From Chrysemys picta bellii (Eukaryota > Chordata > Testudines > Emydidae): a stretch of DNA of 64,000 nt. The position numbers were made by a program, and so were the translations under genes. Shown one piece after another: positions 43,161-55,775 of the stretch (within the stretch, counting starts at the first letter, position 1; each line of letters opens with the position of its first letter). The notes beneath the pieces are model-generated. The model had not been told where the DNA came from. It was given only the letters and a program-made list of their open reading frames with translations, and did not search any database. Location of the stretch: NCBI RefSeq assembly GCF_011386835.1, contig NC_088809.1, positions 25,117,067 to 25,181,066 on the forward strand, read 5' to 3'.

Positions 43161-44142
43161 ACACAAACACAGTGTTTTGCTTATGCATGGCTAAACCCTG
43201 AATCACAGACTGCATTAAAGATGGATTTTAAGCTTTTGTGGCCTGTGATCTTTTTGGGGTTCTTCCCTGGGGCATCTTTCTCCATCTATGAGGCATCTGC
43301 AGCCAAGGGATGGAGGGTGTGATCAGGTGCTTCTGAAGCTGAAATTTCTACTACAAAAGCCAGCAGGTGAATTTTGGCTGGTGTCTAAACCCAGCATTAC
43401 ACCCCCGGTCTGCTGAGCTTTCAGACAAGGGAGGATGGCTGCCTTGCTGGGTAGGATGCTGGGTGACAGCAGATAGCATCTTCCCCACAGCTTTCCCTTG
43501 GCTGTCTGTTTGATCCGTCAGCAGCTTCCTGGGTGTTTTTGGAGTGCATGTCGCTGAATGGTGCAGTAACCTGTATTCGTCTCTCTCCTTCCCTCCTGCT
43601 TTGTTCTCCACCTGCTTCCAAATCCTCGCTCTCCTCCCTGCACGTGGCGCCTCTGCCAAACTCCCGTGTCACCAGACGAAGAGGTAAGAGATCCCTTGGC
43701 ATGGCACTTCTCTCCTGCTTGTAGCCCCTTGCCTGGTCTGGCCCCACTTCTCCAGGGTCTCCCCTCGGTGAGAGACGAGAGCTGGGCAGGTGGGTTCCTG
43801 GGCCCTCTCAGCTCTCTTGGACAGCACTCTTCCCATTTACCCACCCTGGCAAGGAGCAGGGCATCTGGGCAGCTGCTGTCCGCTCCATGGTTCAGGCCTC
43901 CAGCATACCCTGTTGTCACCTCACAACGCCCCCTGCTGGCCTCTGAGCAGCCCTGCACACAGCCCCTCACCTGAGTTTCCCTTCTTGGAACCGCAAATAA
44001 ACACCACACAGGGTTTTTCCAGTCCCATCATGACAGCCCTCTTTAGGGTCTGACACATTAAATGAAAGTTCAGAGCTGAACACAGAAATCTTCCCTCCAG
44101 CCTGGTACAGCCCAAGCTCCCCGGTCTGGTCAGCGTCCTTCC
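43161..44142. other. No gene identified
   Basis: Unique-looking DNA. A possible 8-bp microexon (cag|ACGAAGAG|gtaaga, 43676-43683) is noted among the findings but not called. Confidence 0.4.
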
Positions 44143-44265
44143 TAGGGTGACCAGACAGCAAGTGTAAAAAATCGGGACAGGGATGGGGGGTAATAGGCAC
44201 CTATACATGGCAAAGTTCCAAATAACTGGACTGTCCCTATAAAATCAGGACATCTGGTCACCCTA
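44143..44265. mobile_element. Short palindromic hAT MITE, second copy
   Basis: TAGGGTGACCAGA ... TCTGGTCACCCTA, flanked by GTCCTTCC (44135-44142) and GTCCTTTC (44266-44273), 7 of 8 matching. Inverted relative to 41853-41974. Confidence 0.92.
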
Positions 44266-44273
44266 GTCCTTTC

Positions 44274-46509
44274 TGCCTTAGCAGGCTACTCCCAGCCCTT
44301 CCTAGCCGGAGCAACTCCCCTGGGCTCAGGGTCTTCCCTGCCGAAACCTCCCTCCCTCACTGCAGTCTCCTGAGCTTCCTCCCTGACGGCAGCCACCTTC
44401 TGCTCTTTGTGGGCAATGGCCTGGTGGGCTCATTCCGTAATCCGGGTTGGCTTGGCCCCAACCTCTCCAGCACAAGCAAACTGCCCTGTCACACTCAGAG
44501 CGAGTGCCCTGCTTCGCCAACGCTGCCACGAATGCTCGCTGGCCTGGGCACCTGGAAGATGTACCCTGGGGTCTGGGCACCTTCTGGGCTTCGCTGAATT
44601 CACCTCTCTGACTGAGGAAGGGAAACTTACCATCTCTGCCCTGGATCCCCCACAATGGGGGGCACGAACAGCACAGGGCCCCTGCCAAGGCTCTGGGAAC
44701 GAGAGCGGGATGAATCTTTTCTGCCCAAGCTCAAAGGCGCACACAACTCGCCGGCTTTCAGGGCTTGTTACGCGCTGGAAACCCTACATTGGCAGCCTGT
44801 TTCCTGCCCTAGGTTAGAGAGCGGTGGGCATGCTCTGAGTCACCCTGACAACAGCGGGGAGTCTCCTCTGAAGGGCTGCCCTGGGCAGTGAAGGGTTCTG
44901 TGCTCTGGGCTATCCAGGCATCTGTGTAACAATGCATTGGCTCAGCAGATGCCACTGTTGAGTGCCAATAGACCAGATGCTGGCTGGCTACAGCAGGTGT
45001 CAGTCGGGTGTGTGCCTTGCACAGGTGCAGCTAAACAGGGGGTTGCTCCTAGGGACTGGAAGGACTGCATAAGGTGAGGGGCTTCTGTGGGGGAGAGCAG
45101 CTGCCCAGGAGGGTGTGTTGTGTGATGTGCATGGCGGAGGTTACACAACCTGGCAGCCAGGCCTGGCATTGCTGGGCTGGGATTGCATGGGAAGGAGAGG
45201 ACACTGCTGCATGTGGCCAAGACAGGGAGGGGAGCCCATTGTCTGGCAGTGTGAGGCCTTCCACACAGTGTGGGAATGTGATCTCCTGCTGCCCCAAAGC
45301 CCCTGGGCAGCGAGAGTGATTCCAGGTCTAATGGTGAGCGGGAACATCAGCCGCTAGGGCTGGTCAGTCACTCTGGAAAGTGGTCAGAACAAACGCAGCA
45401 CAGCCTTTGTGTTCTGAGGCTGAGCCTCGGGCAGGTTTGCCATTTTGCAAGATTTGCCAAATAGTTTGGGCAGATAATTTCCAGCCCAATGGGTGCTTGC
45501 TGTTTGTGTTGTGTGGTTGGTCACCTCAGACACTTGGTTTGTTTCTGCTCCCTGTTTGGATGAACAAAACATTTTCAACAGGAGAACACCGAACAGTGCA
45601 CTTTCTGGTGCAGATTTCCCTACGAACGATGTGTGCGAAAATCTGTGACAGTTCCAGCATTCACAAGCGTTTATGTAATCCCTGGGGTTGTCTAAATGCT
45701 CAGGAATAACGAATAATGGTGGCCCTTGGCTCCTCATTGTTATTCACAAAACTATCCACTAATTAGCTTTTTAATTATTTGCTCTTTCTAAGATCTGCCC
45801 TGTGGGCCAATGCTGGGACACGGTTTTGTTACACAGAGGATTTTAAAGGAGCGTATCGATACAGTTTGCAAAGCTGTCATCCTTGGAGTTGGATATAATT
45901 TGCAATAGGGCTTCATGCCCTCCTGTCACTAACAACTGCCTGGAGAACTGGGGATGGAACAGGTGCCCACATCTCAGAATGGACCATGACCATTGGTACT
46001 AGTTGACCCCCGTCATCGGTCTCAGGAGAGACAGGAGTTAATGGGTCACAGTTCTCTCATCTCATCTAGTTCAGGATTGGGGCAGGCTGGTGGGGCAGCA
46101 TGGAGGAGCCTTTGCATAGAGGGCTTAGATGCTAAGGCTGCCAGCCGGCATGTTTCACCAGCACTCCCCCTGTAGAAAGTGAGGGGAGAACCCAGCTGTG
46201 TCTGGTATCACATGTGCAGAGAAACACAAACACGCACACTCTCACCCTGGCTCAGGAACATCTATAGCTATTCAGCAAAAACACAGACAGTGAGAGCTAG
46301 CTAATTCTGCAGGGAACAGATTCTGGGAGCGAGGGGCCCAGGGGGAATTCGGGGAGTTTAAGCACAGGCTTTGCTGTGAGGCCTTCATACGAACCCCGGC
46401 TGTCAGCACACTTAGAATGAGTTAGTGAACGTGACTGAATCTCTAGTGACTGTCACAATCTGGCTACCTTCATCGTATTTCCACCTTTAATCGTAGATGT
46501 GCTTCCCCT
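44274..46509. other. No gene identified
   Basis: Mixed composition with several short open frames on both strands. None resembles a known protein, and no mobile element is clear. Confidence 0.45.
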
Positions 46510-48560
46510 TTGCAGGGTGTGCTGTCACACTACAGGGTGTGCTGTCATACTCTACAGGAGCACTACAGGGTGCGCAACAGGGCACGCTGTCACACACTGC
46601 TGGGTGTGCTGTCACACTACAGGGTGCGCTGTCACACACTGTAGGAAGCACTGCAGGGCATGCTGTCACACTACAGGGCGCACTGCAGGGCATGCTGTCA
46701 CACTACAGGGTGCGCTGTCACACACTGCAGGAAGCACTGAAGGGCGTGCTGTCACGTTACAGGGCATGCTGTCACACACTGCAGGGCGCACTGCAGGGCA
46801 TGCTGTCACACTACAGGGTGCGCTGTCACACACTGCAGGAAGCACTGAAGGGCGTGCTGTCACACTACAGGGCACGCTGTCACACTGCAGGGCGTGCTGT
46901 CATACCACAGGGTGCACTGTCACACACTGTAGGAAGCACTGCAGGGCATGCTGTCACATTACAGGGCACGCTGTCACACTGCAGGGCGCACTGTAGGGCG
47001 TGCTGTCACACTACAGGGCACGCTGTCACACACTGCAGGGTGCACTGCAGGGTAGACTGCTGTCACACTACAGGGTGTGCTACATGGGGCACTGTTAGAC
47101 ACTGCAGGGCATGCTGTCACACTACAGGGTGCGCTACAGGGCATGCTGTCACACACTACAGGGCATGCTGTCATACTGCAGGGCGTGCTGTCATACTACA
47201 GGGCATGCAGTCATACTGCAGGGCGTGCTGTCATACTACAGGGTGCGCTGTCACACACTGTAGGAAGCACTGCAGGGCATGCTGTCACACTACAGGGCAC
47301 GCTGTCACACACTGCAGGGCGCACTGTAGGCCGTGCTGTCACGTTACAGGGCACGCTGTCACACACTGCAGGGTGCACTGCAGGGTAGACTGCTGTCACA
47401 CTACAGGGTGTGCTACATGGGGCACTGTTACACACTACAAGGCACGCTGTCACACACTGCAGGGCATGCCGTCACACTACAGGGTGAGCTGTAATACTCT
47501 ACAGGCACATTACAGGGTGCGTTACAGGGCACGCTGTCACACACTGCAGGGCATGCTGTCACACACTGCAGGGCATGCTGTCACACACTGCAGGGCGCAC
47601 TGCAGGGCGCGCTGTCACGTTACAGGGCGCGCTGTCACGTTACAGGGCACCCTGTCACACTGCAGGGCTTGCTGTCACATTACAGGGCATGCTGTCATAC
47701 ACTGCAGGGCGCACTGCAGGGCATGCTGTCACACACTGCAGGGTGCACTGCAAGGCGTGCTGTCACATTACAGGGCATGCTGTCACACACTGCAGGACGC
47801 ACTGTAGGGAGTGCTGTCACATACTTCAGGGCGCGGTACAGGGAACACTGTCACACACTACAGGGCGCACTGTCATGAACTACAGGGTGGACTGCTGTCA
47901 CACTACAGGGCATGCTACATGGGGCACTGTCACACACTGCCGGGCGTGCTGTCACACTACAAGGTGCGCTACAGGGCATGCTGTCACACACTGCAGGGCA
48001 CACTGCAGGGCGTGCTGTCACACTACAGGGTGCGCTGCCATTCTCTACAGGCAACTACAGAGTGCACTACAGGGCACGCTGTCACACACTGCAGGGTATG
48101 CTGTCACACTACAGAGCATACTGTCACACACTGCAGGGCGTGCTGTTACACTACAGGGCATGCTGTCACACACTGCAGGGCGTGCTGTTACACTACAGGG
48201 CATGCTGTCACACACTGCAGGGCGTGCCGTCACACTACAGGGTGCGCTGCCATTCTCTACAGGCACACTACAGGGTGCTCTACAGGGCACGCTGTCGCGC
48301 ACTGCAGGGCGTGCTGTCACACTACAGGGTGCGCTGTTACACTCTACAAGCACACTACAGGGTGTGCTACAGGGCACGCTGTCACACACTGCAGGGTGCG
48401 GTACAGGGACCACTGTCACACACTACAGGCTGCACTGTCATGCACTACAGGGTGGACTGCTGTCACACTACAGGGCGTGCTACATGGGGCGCTGTCACAC
48501 ACTGTCATGCACTATAGGGTGTAATGCAGGGCGCACTGTCTACTATCTACTATCACTATC
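46510..48560 (+). repeat. Minisatellite 2, about 12-22-bp units
   Basis: Tandem blocks built from gctgtcacac, (ac)tgcaggg and ctacaggg: mostly about 20-22 bp (gctgtcacacactgcagggc) with 12-bp inserts (gcactgcagggc). CTGCAG and CTACAG alternate. Longer blocks with ggtggactgctgtcacacta recur near 47050, 47388, 47885 and 48450, showing higher-order duplication. The long Cys/His-rich frames are not genes. Confidence 0.96.
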
Positions 48561-51500
48561 ACGCTGTCACACACTCCCAGGAGTGCTGTCTGTCCTGCCA
48601 TCCTCATGACCCCTCCTCATTCCTCTCTCTGCCGAGCGTTGCCAGTAAACTTGTGGCTCTGGGCCTGGTTCTGCTTTGTCTGACACCAGCTGGAAAACGG
48701 ACTCGATGGGACCTAATTAAGGTCTTTTCCATCCAGTTATTGCTGAACATTCCGTAGGCTGCATCTCGGAGGGTCCCGTATTTGCCAGTCCCCTGTGCCA
48801 CCGCACTGCCAGTGCTGCCATCACCCCAGCACCACCTGGACTAAAATTCTCTGCCAGGCCTTCATCTCCGCTCGCCTTGCCACGGCACATCCATTGTTTA
48901 AAACCCTTTGTAAATTTGCTAAGCCTTTCTCTACTCCCCTTCCCACTCCCTCAATCCATCCAGCACTGGCCTCTTCTCTGCTCACACTGCGTGGGGCCCT
49001 CCTCCTCTAGTGCCCATGCCTGCCATCCCCAACAGCCTGCCTGCCTGCCCATACATTTCCACCGCCCTGACTCTGAGCGCTCTCTGGGACAGCCCTCTTC
49101 CTCCGCTCTTGGTTCTCTCTGGTAGAGCATGCTCCACATGCACAGCCCTGGGTGCACTTCCAGCCAAAGATGGCAAATTAATGTCTCCATCAGAGCAGGG
49201 AGAGCCAGAAACATGCAGCTGCCCCTGAACTCCCAGCTCTTATCTCAAAACCAACTGCCTTTCTAGCCGGCTCCCTTCAGGCAAAGATCAGGGCGAACAC
49301 CTGCTCTGAGCCCCAAAGGCCAGTGAGCTCGGGCTCTGGCAGCCAGGGCAGCCTGTGCCTAGCCCCCCACACCACATAGCTGCCTCTCTTGTTACCCAAG
49401 AAGCCAGCCCAGCCAGACAGGGACTTGCAGTTGCTGTAGTTGACACTGGTTCCCTCAACCATTAAGTGCTCTGGGTCCTCCCAGACATGGAGGTTTCCTG
49501 AGCTCCAAAGCTGGGTGGATGTGGGGCCCCCCGAGAGACAGAGCTCAAGGAGCTCATCTCTCCTGGGGATGAGGCCCTTTCTCTGTAGCTTGTGCTACAA
49601 AGGAGTGTGGCAGCATGGCCAGAGCAGTGACCATGTTTCTGTCTAGGCTGCAGCCCCACCCAGGCCGTGTCCTTGAGCGGTTCGGACCTGCTGTCTGGAC
49701 TGCAGCCCTAGTAGCTCCACTTCAGTGCTGGTGCCCTGGGCAGTAAGGCAGCTGAACGTCCCGTTAATTATGTAAACTCTTCTGAGGGCGGGGCAGCGCT
49801 GGGGTGAGGCTTGGCCTGCTCATGTGGGGCGGGACGGGTGAACACTGGACATACGGAACTGGAGGGGTGGGGAGGGCACGTGGCTCAGGCTTCTGGTGCT
49901 GGGGCTAGCCTAGAAATGATAAAATGGCTCCCGAGGTGTAACTGGATTCCTGTGAACTTCAGATGCTCAGGTGGAGCTTTGTCTAGGGAGTGTGGAATTC
50001 CCCAGATTGGGAGGGGGTGCGTGGAGCGACGGGCTCCAGGCAAGGCAAGAGCCTGCTGTTTTGTACAAATACTAGTGTGATTTCTTCCGCCCACCCCGAA
50101 AGGCCCGGATTCAACCCCTGAAATGGCCAGGGTGTCTCTATATATGCAGCCCCAGTTCATTACCCATCTCCCCCTCATGCCAGGACTTGGCCCCTTTCCT
50201 TACAGCAACTGACTTAGGAAGGCTCTTTATCAGGGAGAGGGCTGGGAACCCTTCTTTAACCCCACGGCTTCACTTGGATGATGGTAACGTTCCTCTGATC
50301 ACTCAGAACTTGCAGAAAAGAGAGACACCAAAACTACAGCCTCTAATAACTGAAATCTCCAAAAATAGTGCCCCCCCAGGTGGTGCTCAGTGAGGATAAA
50401 GCAAGCAGATCTCGCAGCCACCCATGTGTGACATCAGCACTGCCAGCACATGCCATGGGACTGGCTGTGGAACACCTGTAGCCTGTCACACCATAAGGAA
50501 TAGAGGGGCGTGGCTTAACAAACCTGATTCTCACGGTCTCTTCTCAAGGTGTGGATTAAATAAACCACTTTAAAAACCCAAGGAAACTGGAAAACAAATG
50601 TTATCCCATGCAGCCATGTAAGGAACTGTGCACACGGCTCATCAGGTGTTAGACCCTGAACGTTCACATCCCCACCACAGATCTCAACACTGGGTCTCCA
50701 GGAGAAATTGTTCTTCCCTGTGTGGACCAGCCACTAGTGAGGGATGTGACACACCCATTTCCAGTGGGTTACACAAGACAGCAGTAGAATCCTGGATTCC
50801 ATCCTCAGGTCTGGATGGGGAGTGGTGTAGAGTGGTTAGATGTAGTCTAGCTGAAGCACATAAATCTGGCACTGCCAAGCTACTATAAGGCAGTGCACAT
50901 GAGCACATGAGCCTAGCGTGGGCCGTATCAGTGACCTGGCTTCGCTTCTCAATTCTGCCTGCAGTGACTTTGAGCCAAGTCTCCATTCACTTCTTTGTAA
51001 AATGGTGATTGCTGTGACTGACTTGGAAGGCTGGGATCTGAGGTGCACAGAAGTAGAACCAGCAGTCAGTAGAGGTGGGACTAAAGTGCCTGGCTTCCTG
51101 GCTGGCAGGAATGTCCAATGCCCTTGGCCCAGGCATTTGGTGGGCTTTGTCGCTCTGCCATGGCTGGGGAACAGGCAGCCTGCATTAGCTCCTGCACGGA
51201 ACATTTCACAAAGTCCCGTGCACTGGAGAGCTCTGAATACAAACCCACAGCTTGTCCATCAAGTCATTGCTGAGTGTGTTTGGAGTGGACATTAACAGAC
51301 AGACCATTACAGCTCCAATCTGCAAATAACCTCTCCGATAAACCTCAGACCTGCTACCTACGAACGTCCTCTGGGAGGAGCCGGTGTGGTGGGGTTGGCA
51401 TGTGGAAAGGAGCACATGGCAGAAAGGCAGAGCACATGGGGAACAGGATGGAGGAGGAAGCACCTGCAAGGTGCAGTGAAACTGCAGTCTCGACCAAGGG

Positions 51501-54500
51501 CCAACCTGGCCCAGCTGCCACTGGCCTGGAAGTCCGGGCTCCCCTGGAGGAAACCTTTCCTCCTCTGTGCACCTCGCCCCTGTGACTTCCTCTCAGACAC
51601 GTTGGTTCTCATGGTCTAACACTCACAGTGAGCCATGGACTCAAAGCAGCCACTGGTTTGGGTGCTTGGGTTCCAGGGCGTTTGAGCGAAAGCAGAGGGC
51701 ACTTTTGACTATCTTGGCCTTGGCGATTTGCTAGGACCCTGTGGGTTAAGGAAACAGATGTGTTTGGTGTTTTAAACACGTCCTGTGTCCACATGGAAAC
51801 ATTTACAACTAATTCCAAACCACAGGAGAGTGTTGGTGGCTCCCCGCTGGTGGGCATGAGGAGGCGCTTAGCATCAGATGTGGTGCTGCAGAACACGCTG
51901 TGACCCCGGGCAGCGTGACCAGTGTTTGAGTTGTCCAGACCTTGGTGTGCCATAATCTCCGGTGGCAGAGCCAGTGAGCTAGTCTGCTCTGGGCATTACA
52001 GAGCAAGACAATGGCCGCCTGGAATGCAGCAATCTGTGCAGGACCCTGCTGCGCACAGGCAGGCGCGGGGTTAATCGGTCCTTGCACTCTGGATAGGACA
52101 TTCTGGGTTGGGTTCTTTCCGTCTTGTTTTGGTTTGGAGAATAAAAGCCTTGGCAGCAGCGTGGCCTCTTCCCAAAATAACTCAGCCTCCAAAGATAATT
52201 ATAGCTCTCTAGCCCGTTAGCTGCTGGCTGACGCTCCACTTCCCAAGACACGGCATGAGAATTCTCCCTGCTGTGTCCTCACTAACCCCTTTGTCATGGG
52301 CCAGGCCCAGGCATAGGGGAGCTTGGTCACTGCACCCCGGCTGGAGAAGCAAGTCTGCTAAAAATGTCAGTCTCTGCCCATCTCTCTCTGCATCCTGCCA
52401 CCACCAATGTCCCTCGCCTCGGGAGAGCCCACAGAGCATGCCCAGTGCCTGCACTTGGCTCTGAGTGGCAGGCAGCACTCTCTCTGGTTCTCATTTGCTA
52501 GGAAGGGACTCTGCCGAGGAAATGCCAGCTGGATATAGCAGCATCTGCCTAATGGTTCAGGGCACTGGGGCTTCCCCCAGCCATTGGAGCAACCCGCTCA
52601 GCTCCACTTCTGCCTCTACTAGGAAGGCTAAACTGATCAGTCAGGTCCCATGCACTACACCCCAGCAGGCACAAGCCCCCTTCTGGGGGGCCAACTGGGC
52701 ACCTCTGCCCACATCTTCTGCATGTGGGGCGGTGCGTCCCAGAGCCCCACCATCCTGGGGCTGAGAGAGCAGGCACAAAAATCTGTTCCTCTGCAATGGG
52801 CCTGGCCAAAGGAAAGCACATTCCTGTAACCCCCCGAGGCCCAGGCCAGCACTCTCTAGCGTCAGCAGTCCCGTCTTCTCACAGAGCCCCAGGGAGGTGC
52901 TGGGAACCGTGCTGCACTCTGCCTGACTTGGACAGTCTCGCTGAGCTACCCTCCTCCAGGAAACAAACAGACAGGCTACATTCCCTGGAAGCTGTGACCG
53001 AAGGAAACCAATTTGGGGTTCTGGTGGGGCTCTCAGGGGAGGGCTCACCAGCAGGAAGTCCTTCCCCCAGAACAGTTCTGGCTGGGGGCCTAGGGGAGAA
53101 GGCTCTTTCCTTGCCCAAGGGAACCATTCCGTGTGATTGCAAGTTCCCAGCCCATCTCCCCCTGCAATGCCCAGAATTAGCTTGTAGCCTTCCTGAGCGC
53201 TCGAATGCTCCAAGCGTCCCAAGCAGGGCAGGCGCCCATCAGCGTCTGCCTGATGCCTGCATCTGAGGATCTTTCATAACATATTTTTCCTTTTATCCTA
53301 AAACATCTTTAAACCTGGGAATGACCACATCCACCACTGAAGTGCAGCCACCTCTGGGGTGAAATACAGCTGCTGTTTAGCCGCAAAAGGCTGCAGGGCA
53401 GCATGGGAACCTGCGGGGATTAATCAGGATGTAATTACTCCAATTGGAATTTGACCGGACGATAGAGTCAGCGCCTGCCTCTTGGGGATCTTTCATAATT
53501 AGAAGCAGTCTCTGAAGAAAGTTGGCCCCTGCAGCAGCACGGCACCCCTAACACTCCATTGAGCATCACTTTGTTCACAACTCAGGGGAGAAGTCCACCC
53601 AGCAAGTCTCCGATCCCACATGGGCACAGCCCAGTCCTGCTTAGCTTCTTTCATAGACCAGGGCAGAATGACTGCAGAAACATACTCCTGGTTGGAAGCA
53701 TTTCCCTCCCTTCTGTCTCACCCTCCTACACTGTGCCTTTGATGCCCTTGGGATTTTAATGCCTTATTTAAAGGCAATGCAGCAGCTCCCTCTCTTACCC
53801 CGAGCAGCTGCATCCAGCCATGACCTGCCTCAGACCTTGCACTTTACACAGGGCCCCGGCCGGTTGGCTTATTGTTGGTTGCTTGATGCTTCTGTATGTG
53901 AATTTGTGGCCCCATATCTGTCCCTCACTGAGCCGAGGCTGCTAGGCTCATCTCACTAATGTCCAGGAGCAGATTTCCCTCTCCTCCCAAGGGGCGTGTG
54001 AACGTTAATCCAGCACTGCAGCATTGCTGGCCCCTGAAGGGCACACGGAGATGCAGATGATCTCCTGAAGAGTTTAAGAGGGTAATCCTCAGTAATGCCG
54101 AGTCTTGGAAGAAAGCACTCGGGGGAGGGATTAGAGATTTAGACATCTATAGTCTCCTCCCTCTCCCAGCCTCTCCTAACCCCGGAGCCTGCGTATGTGC
54201 CAGGGACTAGCTTCATCTCATCACACTTTGTCAGTGAGCTTCTCTGTGTCTTGAGAACTCCCGCTGGAAGGATACAGGCAGAGCCTTGAGTTCAAGAATA
54301 CGATTGTCCCCCGGGGCCCAGCAGGGTGGGGCTGGCAGCACAGAGAGCAGAATGGAGTTTATTCCTCGCCCTAGAGGGGCGCTGTGACCAGCGGGGCATA
54401 CAGAGATCTCAGACTTCAACACTGCAGACGAGGAGGTCCTGCCCATGCTGTAGCCTCAGCTGGGGCAGGAGCTGGGCAAACATCAATGCAAACGTTCTCG

Positions 54501-54590
54501 CCAAGCAAATCTGCCTGTTTCCAGCGCGTATAAGTGCCCCTGAACTACAGCCATTTTCTTAAACGTTTCTATTTTCTGATCAAATAGTGT
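48561..54590. other. Mostly unique DNA, no gene identified
   Basis: 48640-48760 holds a weak CR1 3'-end resemblance (gactcgatgggacctaatta). 53250-53510 has a repeated ggatctttcataa motif. Frames up to 193 codons (52641-53266, both strands) show no family resemblance. No convincing exon was found by eye. Confidence 0.4.
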
Positions 54591-55377
54591 CAAGGCTGAA
54601 TCCCCACTCTGGCACTCCGAGTGCAGAAGGTGGCGGCCCGCAAGGATTCTAAAAATTAATACTGGCCACTCCAGGCTTATATTAAACTCCCAAGGTTACA
54701 GCTTTTCTCTGACCTTGGCTTGGTAAACGCTGCCACCACCCAAAGGAAAAAAAAAACACCCTTGGACCCAGGAAGGAGCACTTGGGAATTCCTCCGTGTG
54801 GGGTACCCTCAAGCCCTTTCACCCCACTCCAGGGAAGAGCTGAGAAAGAAAACAAAGGAAATTAGCTGTTACCACCAGTTAATTAAACAACATGTGCACA
54901 AACCTCTTAGGACACCAAAAATCCAATCCTGTTCTTAAAAAAAAGTAAATTTTATTAAAAACAAAAAGGAAGAAAATACATCGGGAACTTAGGCTTTTGC
55001 TAGATTTTAAAAGAGCAATTCCAAAAATTAAGCACCCAAACTAGCTTTCTTGGGGGTTCAGCTTAAAGGTTACAAGCAAACAAAAGTATCTGGGGTTAGC
55101 ACAAAGGAGATCCACGAGCCAAAATAAATAAATAAACCTGATTGTGTCTATCTAAACATTCCCTGTCCCAATGATTCCTTCTAGGTATAGAAGATAATTT
55201 TTCATACCTGGTTCAAACCTTACACAGCATTCCTGCTTATAGCATTGCTGCTCCGTGCCCCTGTAGCCCAGAGAGAACAACAAAGGGAAAGTTTCTTTCC
55301 CAATTTTAAAAAGTTCTACCTTCCCATTGGCTCTTTTGGTCAGGTGCCCACTTCCTTTTCTTTACCTGGGGGACTTA
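54591..55377 (-). mobile_element. Gypsy-type LTR, second copy (truncated)
   Basis: Begins tgtcaaggctga.tccccac and follows 19971-20785 closely through ctttacctgggggactt, then stops against CR1-like sequence. It lacks the LTR part with the TGATAAAC end. It is a solo or truncated LTR on the minus strand. Confidence 0.88.
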
Positions 55378-55378
55378 C

Positions 55379-55560
55379 CCTCCATAAACTTACCAAGCTC
55401 AGGCTTGAAGGCAGTTAGGTTTTTTGTCTCCACTGCTCCTCCTGAAAGGGTGTTCCAGAGCTTCACTCCTCTGATGGGTAGAAACCTTCGCCTCATTTCG
55501 AGCCATTACCAGAACAAGCCCATTCTTCATCCACTCCTCTACCATGCGGTTAGCTTCACC
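55379..55560 (-). mobile_element. CR1-like fragment, minus strand
   Basis: gcagttaggttttttgtctc, cagagcttcactcctctgat and ggtagaaaccttcg match the complement of a CR1 RT C-terminal region. Confidence 0.7.
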
Positions 55561-55647
55561 TTTCACTTGTGGCAAATAGCATTGTCCTCATTTTACGGAT
55601 GGCGAAACCGAGAAACAGAAGGGCTACATTACACTGTGGGCTAGCGC

Positions 55648-55775
55648 AGTGTTTCTCAATGACTGGTCCATGGCCCGGCGCCGGTCCCTGGGATCTCCCT
55701 GACACAGTTTAGGAAGGCAGCAAGCTGGTCCCTGGTATCAAAAAAGTGGAGAAACGCTGGTTTTTGTGGACATAG
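55648..55775. mobile_element. Short hAT-like MITE, uncertain
   Basis: Left cagtgtttctcaatgac, right ggagaaacgctgg are imperfect inverted repeats. No matching 8-bp flank was seen. Confidence 0.45.

Noticed and set aside
46497..48609. 436- and 344-codon Cys/His/Thr-rich frames
   Set aside because: Minisatellite readings open in several frames and on both strands. CHT-type repeats mimic zinc-finger spacing but no C2H2 order is present.
52641..53266. 180- and 193-codon frames on opposite strands
   Set aside because: Similar openness on both strands, no family resemblance, no splice or promoter support; typical of GC-balanced non-coding DNA.
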